A stretch of 64,000 nucleotides of DNA, from NCBI RefSeq assembly GCF_020217465.1, contig NZ_CP084115.1, positions 1,426,001 to 1,490,000 on the forward strand, given 5' to 3'. Below, piece after piece: positions 47,773-56,736 of the stretch (position 1 is the first letter of the stretch; each line of letters opens with the position of its first letter). Made by a program: the position numbers and the translations under genes. Source of the stretch: Cobetia amphilecti (lineage in GTDB: Bacteria > Pseudomonadota > Gammaproteobacteria > Pseudomonadales > Halomonadaceae). Under the pieces are notes generated by a model. The model was given only the letters and a program-made list of their open reading frames with translations. It was not told the DNA's origin and made no database searches.

Positions 47773-49037
47773 GTACGCCGAGCAGCCACTCCGAAAATCG
47801 TCAGCCGGCCGCGAGCGAGCGGGTCATCCCGCCGGTGACCACCCACGAGCGCCTGGTGGTGGCGCTGGTCACCCTGCTGCAGTTCGCCGTCATCATGGGC
47901 TTCACCATGGTGATGGCGCTGGGCCCCGACTTTGCCACCTCGCTGGGCATTCCGCTGGATCACCTTGGCTATATCGTCGGCAGTTATCCGCTGGCCGCCG
48001 CGGTGGGCACTCTGCTGTGGACGCGACACGCCGATCGCTTCGATCGGCGCTGGGCGGTGTTGGGCTTCCTGTTCGGCGCGGCGCTCTGTCACCTGATCGC
48101 CAGCTTTGCCACCGACTTCGAGACCTTGCTGGCGGCGCGCATGCTGGGCGGCCTGTTCGGCGGGCCGGCGGCGGCGACGGCGCTGGCCATCGTGATCGAC
48201 GTGGTGCCGGGAGTACGTCGGGGGCGTGCCATGGGCCTGGTGATGGGTGCCTTCTCGGTGGCCTCGGTGCTGGGGCTGCCGTTTGCGCTGTGGCTGTCGC
48301 AGGGCTTCGGCTGGCAGGCGCCATTTCGCGCCGTGGCACTGTTGGCGCTGCTGGTATGCGGGCTGCTGGCCTGGATACTGCCGCCTATCCGCGGCCATCT
48401 CGATAACCCCGAGACACGTCAGCGCAGCCGCAAGGGCACCACGATCCTGAAGATCCTGGCCCAGCCCGACCATCGGCTGGGGTTGGCGCTGATCGCCACG
48501 GCGATGTTCAGCAACTTCCTGGTGATTCCCAACCTGGCAAGCTATCTGCTGTTCAATCTGGGCCTGCCGCGTGAGGATCTCGGTGGGCTCTACATGATCG
48601 GTGGCGGCCTGTCGCTGGTCGGCATGCAACTCACGGGGCGGCTGTGTGATCGCTATGGCTGTGTCTGGCCGGGCACCATCACCTGCCTGATGACGGCGCT
48701 GGTCGGCTGGGCCTTCCTGCTGCATTCGCCGGGACCGTCGCTGATCTGGATCGGCTTCGGCGCCTACATGCTGTTCTCGTCGGCGCGGCGTGTGACCCAG
48801 AATACGCTCAACAGCTTCATTCCCGCCGACCACGAGCGAGCGGCCTTCACCAGCACCCAGAGTGCCGTGCAGCATCTGAGTTCCGCCGCCGGCAGCTATG
48901 TGGGCGCCGGACTGCTGGTCAGCACCCCGAGCGGCGCGTTAGAGGGCATGCCGCTGCTGGTCGCGGTGCTGATGATCGCGCTGGTGATTCAGCCGCTGCA
49001 GATCCTGTGGCTGTCGCGTCGCCTGGCACGCCGCTAG
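47769..49037 (+). CDS. MFS transporter
   Basis: About 422 residues, 12 predicted helices after a polar N-terminal tail of 25 residues. The conserved loop between helices 2 and 3 is seen as RHADRFDRRWAVL, and the proline-rich loop of the drug:H+ group near RAMGLVMGAFSVASVLGLP. The frame has no early ATG: the proposed start is TTG 47769, overlapping the hydrolase stop (TTGA), which would need coupling; GTG near 47834 is an alternative. Substrate unknown. Confidence 0.85.
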   Translation: MSTPSSHSENRQPAASERVIPPVTTHERLVVALVTLLQFAVIMGFTMVMALGPDFATSLGIPLDHLGYIVGSYPLAAAVGTLLWTRHADRFDRRWAVLGFLFGAALCHLIASFATDFETLLAARMLGGLFGGPAAATALAIVIDVVPGVRRGRAMGLVMGAFSVASVLGLPFALWLSQGFGWQAPFRAVALLALLVCGLLAWILPPIRGHLDNPETRQRSRKGTTILKILAQPDHRLGLALIATAMFSNFLVIPNLASYLLFNLGLPREDLGGLYMIGGGLSLVGMQLTGRLCDRYGCVWPGTITCLMTALVGWAFLLHSPGPSLIWIGFGAYMLFSSARRVTQNTLNSFIPADHERAAFTSTQSAVQHLSSAAGSYVGAGLLVSTPSGALEGMPLLVAVLMIALVIQPLQILWLSRRLARR

Positions 49038-49086
49038 CGCTTGTCGAATAGGCACAAGACGGCGAGAGCGAGCCGGTCCTGAACCC

Positions 49087-49121
49087 AAAACGCCCTGTCG
49101 GAATCTCCGACAGGGCGTTTT
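49087..49121. terminator. Bidirectional terminator
   Basis: A 16-bp perfect stem (AAAACGCCCTGTCGGA and complement) with a 3-nt loop lies between the convergent MFS and thiY-like genes. A and T ends suit both directions. Confidence 0.9.
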
Positions 49122-49150
49122 GCATGGGGCGCGCTCAAGCGCTCAACGCC

Positions 49151-50437
49151 TCAGGGCGTGTTGACGTCGACGGCCAGGTGGCTCAGCGACTGGCGCTTCT
49201 TGATCATGCCGCGCTCGAACAGGAAGTCCTCGAAGTCACGGTAGCGGCCGGCATCCAGCGCGGCAGGACGCAGCGCGAAGCGCGGTAGGGTGGCGTACCA
49301 GGCTTCCTTGTTGAGCTCGGTATCCAGTGCCGGGTCGGAGTCGCGGAACATCTCCCAGCCCTGGTCCGGATGGTTGATGATCCAGGCGGTGGCTTCGCCG
49401 ACGGCGGCGAGGAAGCCGGCGTACTGGGCCTGCTTGCGCTCGTAGCTGTCGCTGTTGGCGACGAAGATCAGCTCGTCATAGGTCGGCACGCCTTCTTCCT
49501 CGATGTAGAAGGCGCGGCCCTTGACGCCTTCCTGGGCCATCTGGGCCAGCTCGAAGTTGCGGAAGGCGCCGGTGACGGCATCGACCTTGCGCGTCAGCAG
49601 TGACGGCGTCAGCGAGAAGTTGACGTTGGTCAGCGTGATGTCATCCAGCGTCAGGCCGCTGTGCTGCAGCATGGTGGAGAGCAGCACTTCCTCGACGCCG
49701 CCTACCGAGTAGCCGACCCGCTTGCCCTTGAGGTCGGCGATCGACTGGATGTCGCTGTCGGCGCGCACCACCACCACATTCAGCGGCGTGGCGACCAGGG
49801 TGCCGATACGCACCAGCGGCAGGCCCTGATCGATCTGCAGGTGCAGCTGCGGCTGATAGCTGATGGCGATGTCGACGCGCTCGGCGGCGGCCAGCTTGGG
49901 CGGCACGCTCGGGTCGGCGGGGGCGATCAGCTCGACATCAAGACCGTGCTTCTTGAACAGGCCCAGCTCCTGCGCCAGCACCAGCGGGGCGTGGCCGGGG
50001 TTGGTGTACCAGTCGAGCATGACCTTGAACTGCGTCAATGGCTGCTCGGCGGTGGCAGCGTCCTTGGTAGCGTCATTGGCAACGCCCTTCGAGTCAGCAT
50101 CAGCGCTCTGTTCGTCGCTGGCGGCTGGTTCAGCGCCGTTCTTGGCCTGCTCGGCGGCGCCGGCGGTCGCTTCCACGGCTTCCTGGCTTGCCACCGGCGC
50201 CGAGGCGGTCGAGTCACCGTTCACTCCGACCTCGGCCTGCTGAGCGACGATTTCCGGCGCTGACTGGGTGCTGGTGGCGGGTTCTGCCTCGGCGGCGTGG
50301 GCCGACATGGCGGTGGCTGGCAGGCTGCTCAGGCACAGCGTGGTCAGCAGGGTGGCGAAGGCGGTGGACAGCAGCGAGGCACGCGGTGAACGTGTCGGCT
50401 GCGCTTTGCGCCGTGGCGCCGATGACGAAAGAGACAT
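49151..50437 (-). CDS. thiY: ThiY-like thiamine-precursor binding protein with long Ala/Glu linker
   Basis: 428 residues. Signal peptide with hydrophobic core about 24-42 and probable cleavage near SAHAAEA. Residues about 50-135 are a low-complexity Ala/Glu/Ser stretch absent from usual ThiY. The NMT1-like domain starts at LTQFKVMLDWYTNPGHAPLV, the hallmark of HMP-type pyrimidine binding proteins. The protein should feed the importer with a thiamine pyrimidine such as formylaminopyrimidine. ATG 50437 has AAGGAA upstream. Last gene of the riboswitch-controlled operon. Confidence 0.87.
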   Translation of the reverse strand: MSLSSSAPRRKAQPTRSPRASLLSTAFATLLTTLCLSSLPATAMSAHAAEAEPATSTQSAPEIVAQQAEVGVNGDSTASAPVASQEAVEATAGAAEQAKNGAEPAASDEQSADADSKGVANDATKDAATAEQPLTQFKVMLDWYTNPGHAPLVLAQELGLFKKHGLDVELIAPADPSVPPKLAAAERVDIAISYQPQLHLQIDQGLPLVRIGTLVATPLNVVVVRADSDIQSIADLKGKRVGYSVGGVEEVLLSTMLQHSGLTLDDITLTNVNFSLTPSLLTRKVDAVTGAFRNFELAQMAQEGVKGRAFYIEEEGVPTYDELIFVANSDSYERKQAQYAGFLAAVGEATAWIINHPDQGWEMFRDSDPALDTELNKEAWYATLPRFALRPAALDAGRYRDFEDFLFERGMIKKRQSLSHLAVDVNTP

Positions 50438-50583
50438 GGCGGAGTTCCTTGTGATCACAGGGTAGTGGTGCTGCCGTTCGTGGGCGGCAGTCGTCAGGCT
50501 CATGCAATTTGTGTCGAGCGTCGTTGCGTCTTTCGGTTACGCGATCTTGCGGTCTTGCGGTAGTTGCTCGAAGCCCAGGCGTG

Positions 50584-51351
50584 TCAGCTCAGACGTGTCA
50601 GCCGGTCGCGGTGCCAGGGCATCAGGGCGCGCAGCAGCGCATCCAGCGAGAAATAGAGCAGCAGGGAGAAGGCGACCAGCACCAGCAGGGCGGCGAACAT
50701 CAGGTCGATCTCCATGCGCGCGTTGGCGTTGAGCATCAGATAGCCCAGCCCCTGACTGGCACCGGCCCATTCCCCGATGACGGCGCCGATGGGGGCGGCG
50801 GTCGCGGCCATTCGAATGCCGGAGGCCAGTGCCGGCAGCGCGGCGGGCAGCTGGATGTGGATCAGTCGGCGCCATGGGCTGGCACCCAGGGTATGGGCAA
50901 GATCCAGCCAGCCCTGCTGGGTCTGGCGCAGGCCGTCGTAGCCGGTGGAGGCGACCGGGAAGTAGATGATCAGTGTCGCCATCACCACCTTGGACAGCAT
51001 GTCATAGCCGAGCCACAGCACCAGCAGCGGCGCGATCGCGAACAGCGGTATCACCTGGCTGATCAGCAGCATCGGCAGCAGCGTGCGGCGCAGGCGGGGA
51101 ATGAAGGCCAGCGCCAGCGCGGTGGCAAGGCCGAGCAGAATGCCCAGCACCAGCCCGGCCAGTATCTCGCTGATGGTGACGCCAGCGTGATGGGCCAGCA
51201 GCGGCGCCTTCTCGATCAAGACCTCGAGCACGGCCTGCGGCGTGGGCAGAATGTAGGGCGGTACGGCGGTGACGGCAATGATCAGCTGCCACAGCCCCAG
51301 CAGGAGCAGCGCGCTTATGACGAGGTGACGCATGGCGTGCAGACGTTTCAT
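50584..51351 (-). CDS. thiX: ThiX-like ABC permease
   Basis: 255 residues, six predicted helices, of the SsuC/TauC/ThiX group. The coupling loop is seen as DLAHTLGASPWRRLIHIQLP. ATGA overlap with the ATPase gene gives translational coupling. With ThiZ and ThiY it forms the importer for thiamine precursors; the TPP riboswitch at the head of the operon is the main reason for the substrate call. Confidence 0.9.
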   Translation of the reverse strand: MKRLHAMRHLVISALLLLGLWQLIIAVTAVPPYILPTPQAVLEVLIEKAPLLAHHAGVTISEILAGLVLGILLGLATALALAFIPRLRRTLLPMLLISQVIPLFAIAPLLVLWLGYDMLSKVVMATLIIYFPVASTGYDGLRQTQQGWLDLAHTLGASPWRRLIHIQLPAALPALASGIRMAATAAPIGAVIGEWAGASQGLGYLMLNANARMEIDLMFAALLVLVAFSLLLYFSLDALLRALMPWHRDRLTRLS

Positions 51352-52100
51352 GCGGCCTCCTCGCTATCACGCAGGCGGGCGATCAGTTGTGCCTGCGCCG
51401 GTGGCAGGGCCGGGTCATCCAGTGGCACCGGGCGTGCGGCGCCAAGCCCCGGCAGGCGTTCCAGCTCGGCGCCGTGGCCCGGGAGGCTCGACGGGCGCAG
51501 CACCAGCAGCTGATCGGCGAGGCGCAATGCCTCCAGCGGGTCATGGGTCACCATCAGGACGGTGCGGCCCTTGAGCAGGCGGCTGGCCAGATCATGCAGC
51601 TCCAGACGGGTGATGGCATCCACCGCCGAGAACGGCTCGTCCATCATCACGACCGGCGCCTGCTGGTAGAGTGTGCGGGCGAGGGCGACGCGCTGGCGCT
51701 GACCGCCCGAGAGGGCGTCCGGCCAGGCCTGCTCACGGCCCTCAAGCCCGACCGCGGCCAGCAGTTCATGAGCAAGCTTGCGATTGCGCGGCCGCCGGCG
51801 CAGGTCATCGCCCAGCCACAGGTTGTCGATGACGCGCCGCCACGGCAGCAGCAGGTCCTGCTGCGCCATCCAGGCCACGCGGTCGGTCAGCGGCTGACCG
51901 TCATCGGTGGCGAGGTCGAGCTGGTGGAGGTCTGACATCTCAAGGCCGGCCAGCAGGCGCAGCAGCGAACTCTTGCCGCAGCCGGAGCGCCCCAGCAGTG
52001 CCGTCCAGCTACCGGCTTCCAGACGCGCGGAAATATCGCGGAACAGCGTGTGGCCGGCGTAATCGATTCGTGCGTTGTTGAGGGTGAGTCCCAGCGACAC
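51348..52100 (-). CDS. thiZ: ThiZ-like ABC ATPase
   Basis: 250 residues with intact Walker A (GRSGCGKSS), signature LSGGQRQR, Walker B VVMMDEPFSAVD and H-loop MVTHDPLEA. The start is set at GTG 52100: the open frame to 52193 would run up to the end of the riboswitch, and GGA lies about 10 nt before the GTG. First gene of the thiZXY operon. Confidence 0.9.
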   Translation of the reverse strand: MSLGLTLNNARIDYAGHTLFRDISARLEAGSWTALLGRSGCGKSSLLRLLAGLEMSDLHQLDLATDDGQPLTDRVAWMAQQDLLLPWRRVIDNLWLGDDLRRRPRNRKLAHELLAAVGLEGREQAWPDALSGGQRQRVALARTLYQQAPVVMMDEPFSAVDAITRLELHDLASRLLKGRTVLMVTHDPLEALRLADQLLVLRPSSLPGHGAELERLPGLGAARPVPLDDPALPPAQAQLIARLRDSEEAA

Positions 52101-52170
52101 AGGCAATTCCGTGGTCAGGCGGCGTGCCGGCAGGAGGAAGCAGGTGACGCGCCGTGCAGGGCACGCGTCG

Positions 52171-52262
52171 GGGATTCCCTCCGCCGGTATCAACCGGATC
52201 AGGTTCCAGGGGTTGTCGCGCGACGTATCGCTGCGGCTCTCAGCCCATCCTCGGGCACCCCC
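52171..52262 (-). promoter_or_regulatory. TPP riboswitch (THI element)
   Basis: Read on the minus strand it shows the conserved order GGGGTGCCC, GGCTGAGA, a variable arm, CCCTGGAACCTGATCCGG, and TACCGGCGGAGGGA. It binds thiamine pyrophosphate and shuts off the gene when TPP is abundant. It ends about 70 nt before the ATPase start; the GC-rich stretch between (52141-52170) may form the switching stem. Confidence 0.97.
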
Positions 52263-52436
52263 ATCCAGGTCGACAGTGTAACGTCACTCTCTTGCCGGTG
52301 TCTTGTCCGACGCGGGTCAGGGGGCGGGTCCGGTGGGCAGGGCAGAGGTGGCGTGCGAAACGGACTATGCCGATGTGCCACGCCTTGGGTATGCTGAGCA
52401 TTACTGTAACAAGACGTGTAGCCCAAGGAGATCATC

Positions 52437-53402
52437 ATGCCCGACACACCGGATCTCTCGACCTGTTCCAGTTATCCCGTTCCCCCACGGCGGCCGAGCA
52501 CGGCTGAGGCCGTGGGCGAGCCGCGTCCCGTGCCCAGGGGCTGGCCCGAGGAGTCACTGACCCGCCGGCTCTCGACCTATCTGGGTCAACCGCTCGAGCC
52601 GCTGGCGCTCGCCTGGCCGGATAGCGCCAACTGGCTATGGCGCCAGCGTGGCGGCACGCCCGGCCTCATCAAGCTGGCGCGCACCGGCCCAGACCATGAC
52701 CCCTTCTGGCGCGCCATGCGCGGGGTCTTCGGCGCCGATCGCTGGGCGACGCCGGAGGGCCTGACGCGACTAGCGGGCGCCTTGCCCGCGCGTCTGCCGA
52801 TTCCGCCACTGCCCCTGACCTTTCTGGGGCGTCTCGATGGCGCGCCCATCTGGCACCTGCCGTGGTCCAGCGGGCAGCCGAGCGATCTCAGCATCACCTT
52901 CTGTGAGCTGCTGGGCGACCAGCTTGGTCGCCTGCATCAGGACACGGTGTCCGGCTTCGGCCAGCCGCTGGCGCAGCCGATGCCGCTATTGCACTGGAAT
53001 ACCCGCGTCACGCGCTTTCTTGCCCATCACCCGCGTCGCGCGGAGCTTGGCACGCTGCTCAAGCGCACCTTCCCGGCACCGACTCGCGCGGTGTGGTGTC
53101 TGCCGGACATGCGCGCCGATCAATACCTGTGCGCCGCCACAGGCTGGGTATGGAGCGATTGGGAAGCGCTGGTGTGGGCGCCGATCGAGTTCGACTGGGC
53201 GCTGGTGGAGTTGCTGCTGGAAACGCCGGAGCAGCGTCAGGCCTTCATGAAGGGCTATTCGCGCCATGGGCGCATGATCGATCTCGACGGCCAGCGCGAG
53301 CTGTGCCGTGCGCTGTTGTGGGCGATGGAGGCCTTCGGTCCGCGGCCCTATGCTGAGCTTGCGGCAGCCCCAGCCTGGGTCTCGCCGCGTAGCCTGGCGT
53401 GA
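52437..53402 (+). CDS. Phosphotransferase-like protein (degenerate APH fold), divergent from thi operon
   Basis: 321 residues, soluble. The layout recalls the APH/choline kinase fold: ELLGDQLGRLHQD in the middle, and a catalytic-loop-like PDMRADQYL in place of HGDLxxxN, followed by WSDWEAL in the metal-loop position. The classical catalytic His is missing, so activity is doubtful or altered. It is divergent from the TPP-controlled operon, which raises thiamine kinase-like function as one idea, without proof. AAGGAG stands 6 nt before the ATG. Confidence 0.7.
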   Translation: MPDTPDLSTCSSYPVPPRRPSTAEAVGEPRPVPRGWPEESLTRRLSTYLGQPLEPLALAWPDSANWLWRQRGGTPGLIKLARTGPDHDPFWRAMRGVFGADRWATPEGLTRLAGALPARLPIPPLPLTFLGRLDGAPIWHLPWSSGQPSDLSITFCELLGDQLGRLHQDTVSGFGQPLAQPMPLLHWNTRVTRFLAHHPRRAELGTLLKRTFPAPTRAVWCLPDMRADQYLCAATGWVWSDWEALVWAPIEFDWALVELLLETPEQRQAFMKGYSRHGRMIDLDGQRELCRALLWAMEAFGPRPYAELAAAPAWVSPRSLA

Positions 53403-53539
53403 AATCCGCGTGCTGCACGCTGCAAGTACATGAAAGGTGTGAAATTTCTCTGCAGCCCCATCGCTGACATGGAATACTGTGGGTGAGTCGTCATGGACGT
53501 CACTCGAGATCTGATGTAGGGCTTGGCGGGGGAGCACTC

Positions 53540-55249
53540 GTGGTAGAGAACCTGAATTATTATTTCTTGCTGGCAGGCACGCTGATCGCCTTGAGCGTGT
53601 TGGCCAGCCGCGTCTCGGCGCGTCTTGGCATGCCGCTGCTACTGCTGTTCCTCGGCCTTGGCATGCTGGCGGGTGAAGATGGCGTACTGGGCATCCAGTT
53701 CGACGACGCCTCATCCGCTTACATGATCGGTAACCTGGCGCTGGCGCTCATCCTGCTCGATGGCGGCCTGCGCACGCGGCTGTCCACGTTTCGTGCCGGC
53801 CTGAAACCGGCACTGGTGCTGGCCACCGTCGGGGTCTTCATGACCAGCGGTCTGGTGGGCCTTCTGGCCATGTGGCTGTTTGATCTCACCCTGATCGAAG
53901 GCCTGCTGGTCGGAGCCATCGTCGGCTCCACCGATGCCGCGGCGGTCTTCTCGCTGCTGGGCGGCCAGGGCGTTCACCTCAATGAGCGTGTCGGTGCGAC
54001 GCTGGAAATCGAGTCCGGCACCAACGACCCGATGGCGATCTTCCTGACCATCACGCTGGCCGAGATCCTGACCGGTCAGCTCTCCGGCGTCGCGTCGGGC
54101 ATCATGAGCTTCCTGCTGCAGTTCGGTGTCGGCGCCGCCATGGGCATCGCCGGCGGCTGGCTGATCGCCCGTCTGATGCGCTATCTGGACCTCGCGCCCG
54201 GCCTCTACTCGCTGCTGGCGCTGGCGCTGGGCCTGAGTCTGTTCGCCACCACCAACGAGATGGGCGGCAGTGGTTTCCTTGCCATCTATCTGTGCGGCCT
54301 GATGATCGGCAATCACCCCGGCCGGCATCTGGAGCACATCCTACCGGTGCATGATGGCCTGGCGCATCTCTCGCAGATCGTGCTGTTCCTGATGCTGGGC
54401 CTTCTGGTCTCGCCCTCGACCATGCTGCAGTTCGCGCTGCCGGCCGCCATCCTCAGCGTGGCGCTGATTCTGGTGGTGCGCCCGCTGGCGGTCATCCTGT
54501 GTCTCAAGCCGTTCTTCCGCTTCCGCTGGCGCGAGCTGTGGTTCATCAGCTGGGTCGGGTTGCGAGGGGCGGTGCCGATCGTGCTGGCGATCTTCCCGGT
54601 GATCACCGGGGTCGAGAATGCCGGTCTCTACTTCAATGTCGCCTTCTTCGTGGTCATCATCTCGCTGCTGGTGCAGGGCTCGTCGCTGGCGCCGATGGCG
54701 CGCAAGCTGCGGGTGGTGGTGCCGCCGGGCGCACAGCCCAGTCGCCGCAACCTACTCGGCATCATGCCGGTCAATGACTACGAGATGCTGGTCTATCGCG
54801 TCGACAACACGGCGCTGGAAGGCGTGGCGCTGCGCATGCTGCGCTTCCCGTCGGGGGCCAAGGTCGGGGCGCTGTTCCGCAACAAGGTGCTGATCCACCC
54901 CAAGGGCAGCACCTGCCTGCATCAGCAGGATGTGCTGTGCGTGGTGGGGCGCTCCTGTGATGTGCCGAGCCTCAACCGCATGTTCAATGGCGAGAGTCTG
55001 CAGCACGAGCAACGCGCCTTCTTCGGGACCTTCACGCTGGAAGGCGATGCCAACATGCAGGATATCGCCGATGTCTACGGCTTGACGCTCTCCCAGGGCG
55101 AGCACCACCTGACCATCGCCGAATTCATCACCCGGCGAGTCGGCGGGGTGCCGGTGGTCGGCGACGATGTCGACTGGCATGGTATCCACTGGGTGGTGAA
55201 CGAGGTGGAAGGCAATCGCATCACCAAGGTCGGCCTGCGACTGCACTGA
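53540..55249 (+). CDS. cvrA: CPA1 K+/H+ antiporter, CvrA/NhaP2 type
   Basis: 569 residues. About 13 membrane helices with the CPA1 motif ESGTNDPMAIFLT, then a TrkA_C-like and a CorC-type C-terminal region (about 400-569), the CvrA arrangement. NhaP2 proteins expel K+ (and Na+) at low external pH or on osmotic change. GGGGGA lies 7 nt before GTG 53540, chosen over an upstream frame from 53483 without a site. A strong hairpin follows. Confidence 0.92.
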   Translation: MVENLNYYFLLAGTLIALSVLASRVSARLGMPLLLLFLGLGMLAGEDGVLGIQFDDASSAYMIGNLALALILLDGGLRTRLSTFRAGLKPALVLATVGVFMTSGLVGLLAMWLFDLTLIEGLLVGAIVGSTDAAAVFSLLGGQGVHLNERVGATLEIESGTNDPMAIFLTITLAEILTGQLSGVASGIMSFLLQFGVGAAMGIAGGWLIARLMRYLDLAPGLYSLLALALGLSLFATTNEMGGSGFLAIYLCGLMIGNHPGRHLEHILPVHDGLAHLSQIVLFLMLGLLVSPSTMLQFALPAAILSVALILVVRPLAVILCLKPFFRFRWRELWFISWVGLRGAVPIVLAIFPVITGVENAGLYFNVAFFVVIISLLVQGSSLAPMARKLRVVVPPGAQPSRRNLLGIMPVNDYEMLVYRVDNTALEGVALRMLRFPSGAKVGALFRNKVLIHPKGSTCLHQQDVLCVVGRSCDVPSLNRMFNGESLQHEQRAFFGTFTLEGDANMQDIADVYGLTLSQGEHHLTIAEFITRRVGGVPVVGDDVDWHGIHWVVNEVEGNRITKVGLRLH

Positions 55250-55315
55250 GTCTGAGTCCGTTTCTGGGCCTGAATCTGTGTCAGGGCCTGAGCCTGCGCC
55301 TGCGCTTCACACGAT

Positions 55316-55357
55316 ACGACGCCCCCATTGCACTGCGTGTAATGGGGGCGTCGTGTT
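55316..55357 (+). terminator. Terminator of cvrA
   Basis: ACGACGCCCCCATT and AATGGGGGCGTCGT pair perfectly around an 11-nt loop, followed by GTTT. Confidence 0.85.
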
Positions 55358-55452
55358 TGGACTCATCAATATCGTATTCTGTTGATGTCAGGCCAATTTG
55401 TCCGTGACAGCGCCTGGCCACCGATTGTGGCCAGCGACAAGGAGGTGACTAC

Positions 55453-56577
55453 ATGGCCAGCCCACATCCTCATCTCGCGGGCTTTCTGCGACGATTCGAG
55501 CAATTTCCGCCCGGACTCACGGCGGATGAGAAGACCTTTCATGCCACCTTCAACGTGGTCTACGTGCTGGCGGTCAGCTGCCATCTGCTCTACGCCATCC
55601 TGCTGTTGTGGCTGGGCGAGATGGGCATTCTGGCGCTGAATCTGGCGATGCTGATCGTCGATCTGGTCTGTCTGCAGCTGCACCGTGCTCGCCGTGAAGC
55701 CCTGGCGGCCACGCTGATGGCGCTGGGCACCTGCGCGCAGATCAGTTTCTCGTTGCGCTATTTCGGCTCGGAGGCCGGGTTCGACTACTTCTACTTCGGC
55801 GCCTTGCTGTGCATCTACTCGATCCGCATGTCGTTCATGCGGCGCGTTCTTCTGTGCGCAGCCTGCCTGAGCATGCCGCTACTGGCCTACATCATCCTGA
55901 TGTTGGAAGGGCCGACCAATCCGCTGCCCGCCGGCTGGATGCTGGCATTTCGCATCATCAATCTGGGCGTCTTGACCATCTTCTTCACGCTGGTGCTGGT
56001 GCAGATGGGCTGGTCGGTGGAGCGCCTGCAGCAGCGTTTCGAGACGGGAGGGCGCTTCGATGCACTGACCGGCGCCCTGAGTCGCGCCGAGCTGGTCGAC
56101 AGCGGGCGTGGCATGTTGATCAACAACGGGGCGCTGAGCGTGATGATGGTGGATGTCGACCATCTGGCGCTGATCAACGAGACCTGGGGTCGCCAGGCCG
56201 GTGATCAGGTGCTCAAGGAGCTGGTGCGGCGCATGCGCAGCATCCTGCGCGGGGAGGACCTGGTCGGGCGCTATGGCGGCGAGGAGTTCGTGCTGTTATG
56301 CCCGGGGCTGCATGGCGAGCGCGTCGATCAGGTGGCAGAGCGCCTGTGCAAGGGCGCCTCGGCGTTGCCGTTCGTCATCAATGACGGCCTCAACAGTCTG
56401 GATGTCAATCTGTCGATCGGTGTTGCCCAGCGTCAGTCCGGCGACAAGGACCTGGAAGGCCTGATCGCCAAGGCCGACGTCAATCTGTTCCGCGCCAAGC
56501 AGGACGGCGGCAATGGCTTCGTCAGTGACACCCAGCTGGGCCCCGTGGGTGGGCCGGGCATCGCCGCCATCAATTGA
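55453..56577 (+). CDS. Membrane-bound diguanylate cyclase
   Basis: 374 residues. Six hydrophobic segments in residues 30-200 form an MASE-like membrane sensor; the GGDEF domain (about 205-355) has the active site YGGEEF and an inhibitory I-site RGED exactly five residues before it. It should make cyclic di-GMP from GTP under product feedback. AAGGAGGT is 6 nt before the ATG. Single gene; the stimulus is unknown. Confidence 0.92.
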   Translation: MASPHPHLAGFLRRFEQFPPGLTADEKTFHATFNVVYVLAVSCHLLYAILLLWLGEMGILALNLAMLIVDLVCLQLHRARREALAATLMALGTCAQISFSLRYFGSEAGFDYFYFGALLCIYSIRMSFMRRVLLCAACLSMPLLAYIILMLEGPTNPLPAGWMLAFRIINLGVLTIFFTLVLVQMGWSVERLQQRFETGGRFDALTGALSRAELVDSGRGMLINNGALSVMMVDVDHLALINETWGRQAGDQVLKELVRRMRSILRGEDLVGRYGGEEFVLLCPGLHGERVDQVAERLCKGASALPFVINDGLNSLDVNLSIGVAQRQSGDKDLEGLIAKADVNLFRAKQDGGNGFVSDTQLGPVGGPGIAAIN

Positions 56578-56660
56578 GCGCAATTCACTGCGCGCAGAGT
56601 CTTGTGCACAGAGGTTTGCGTATAGAGATTTGCGAACAAAGCTTGGTATACAACCCAGCA

Positions 56661-56696
56661 CGCCCCCGGAGAATGACGTTCATGTCTCCGGGGGCG
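56661..56696. terminator. Hairpin between convergent GGDEF and helicase genes
   Basis: CGCCCCCGGAGA and TCTCCGGGGGCG form a 12-bp perfect stem with a 12-nt loop. Confidence 0.75.
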
Positions 56697-56736
56697 TGCG
56701 TGTGTCAGGGCATCATCAGGCTTGCCCTGAGAAGAG

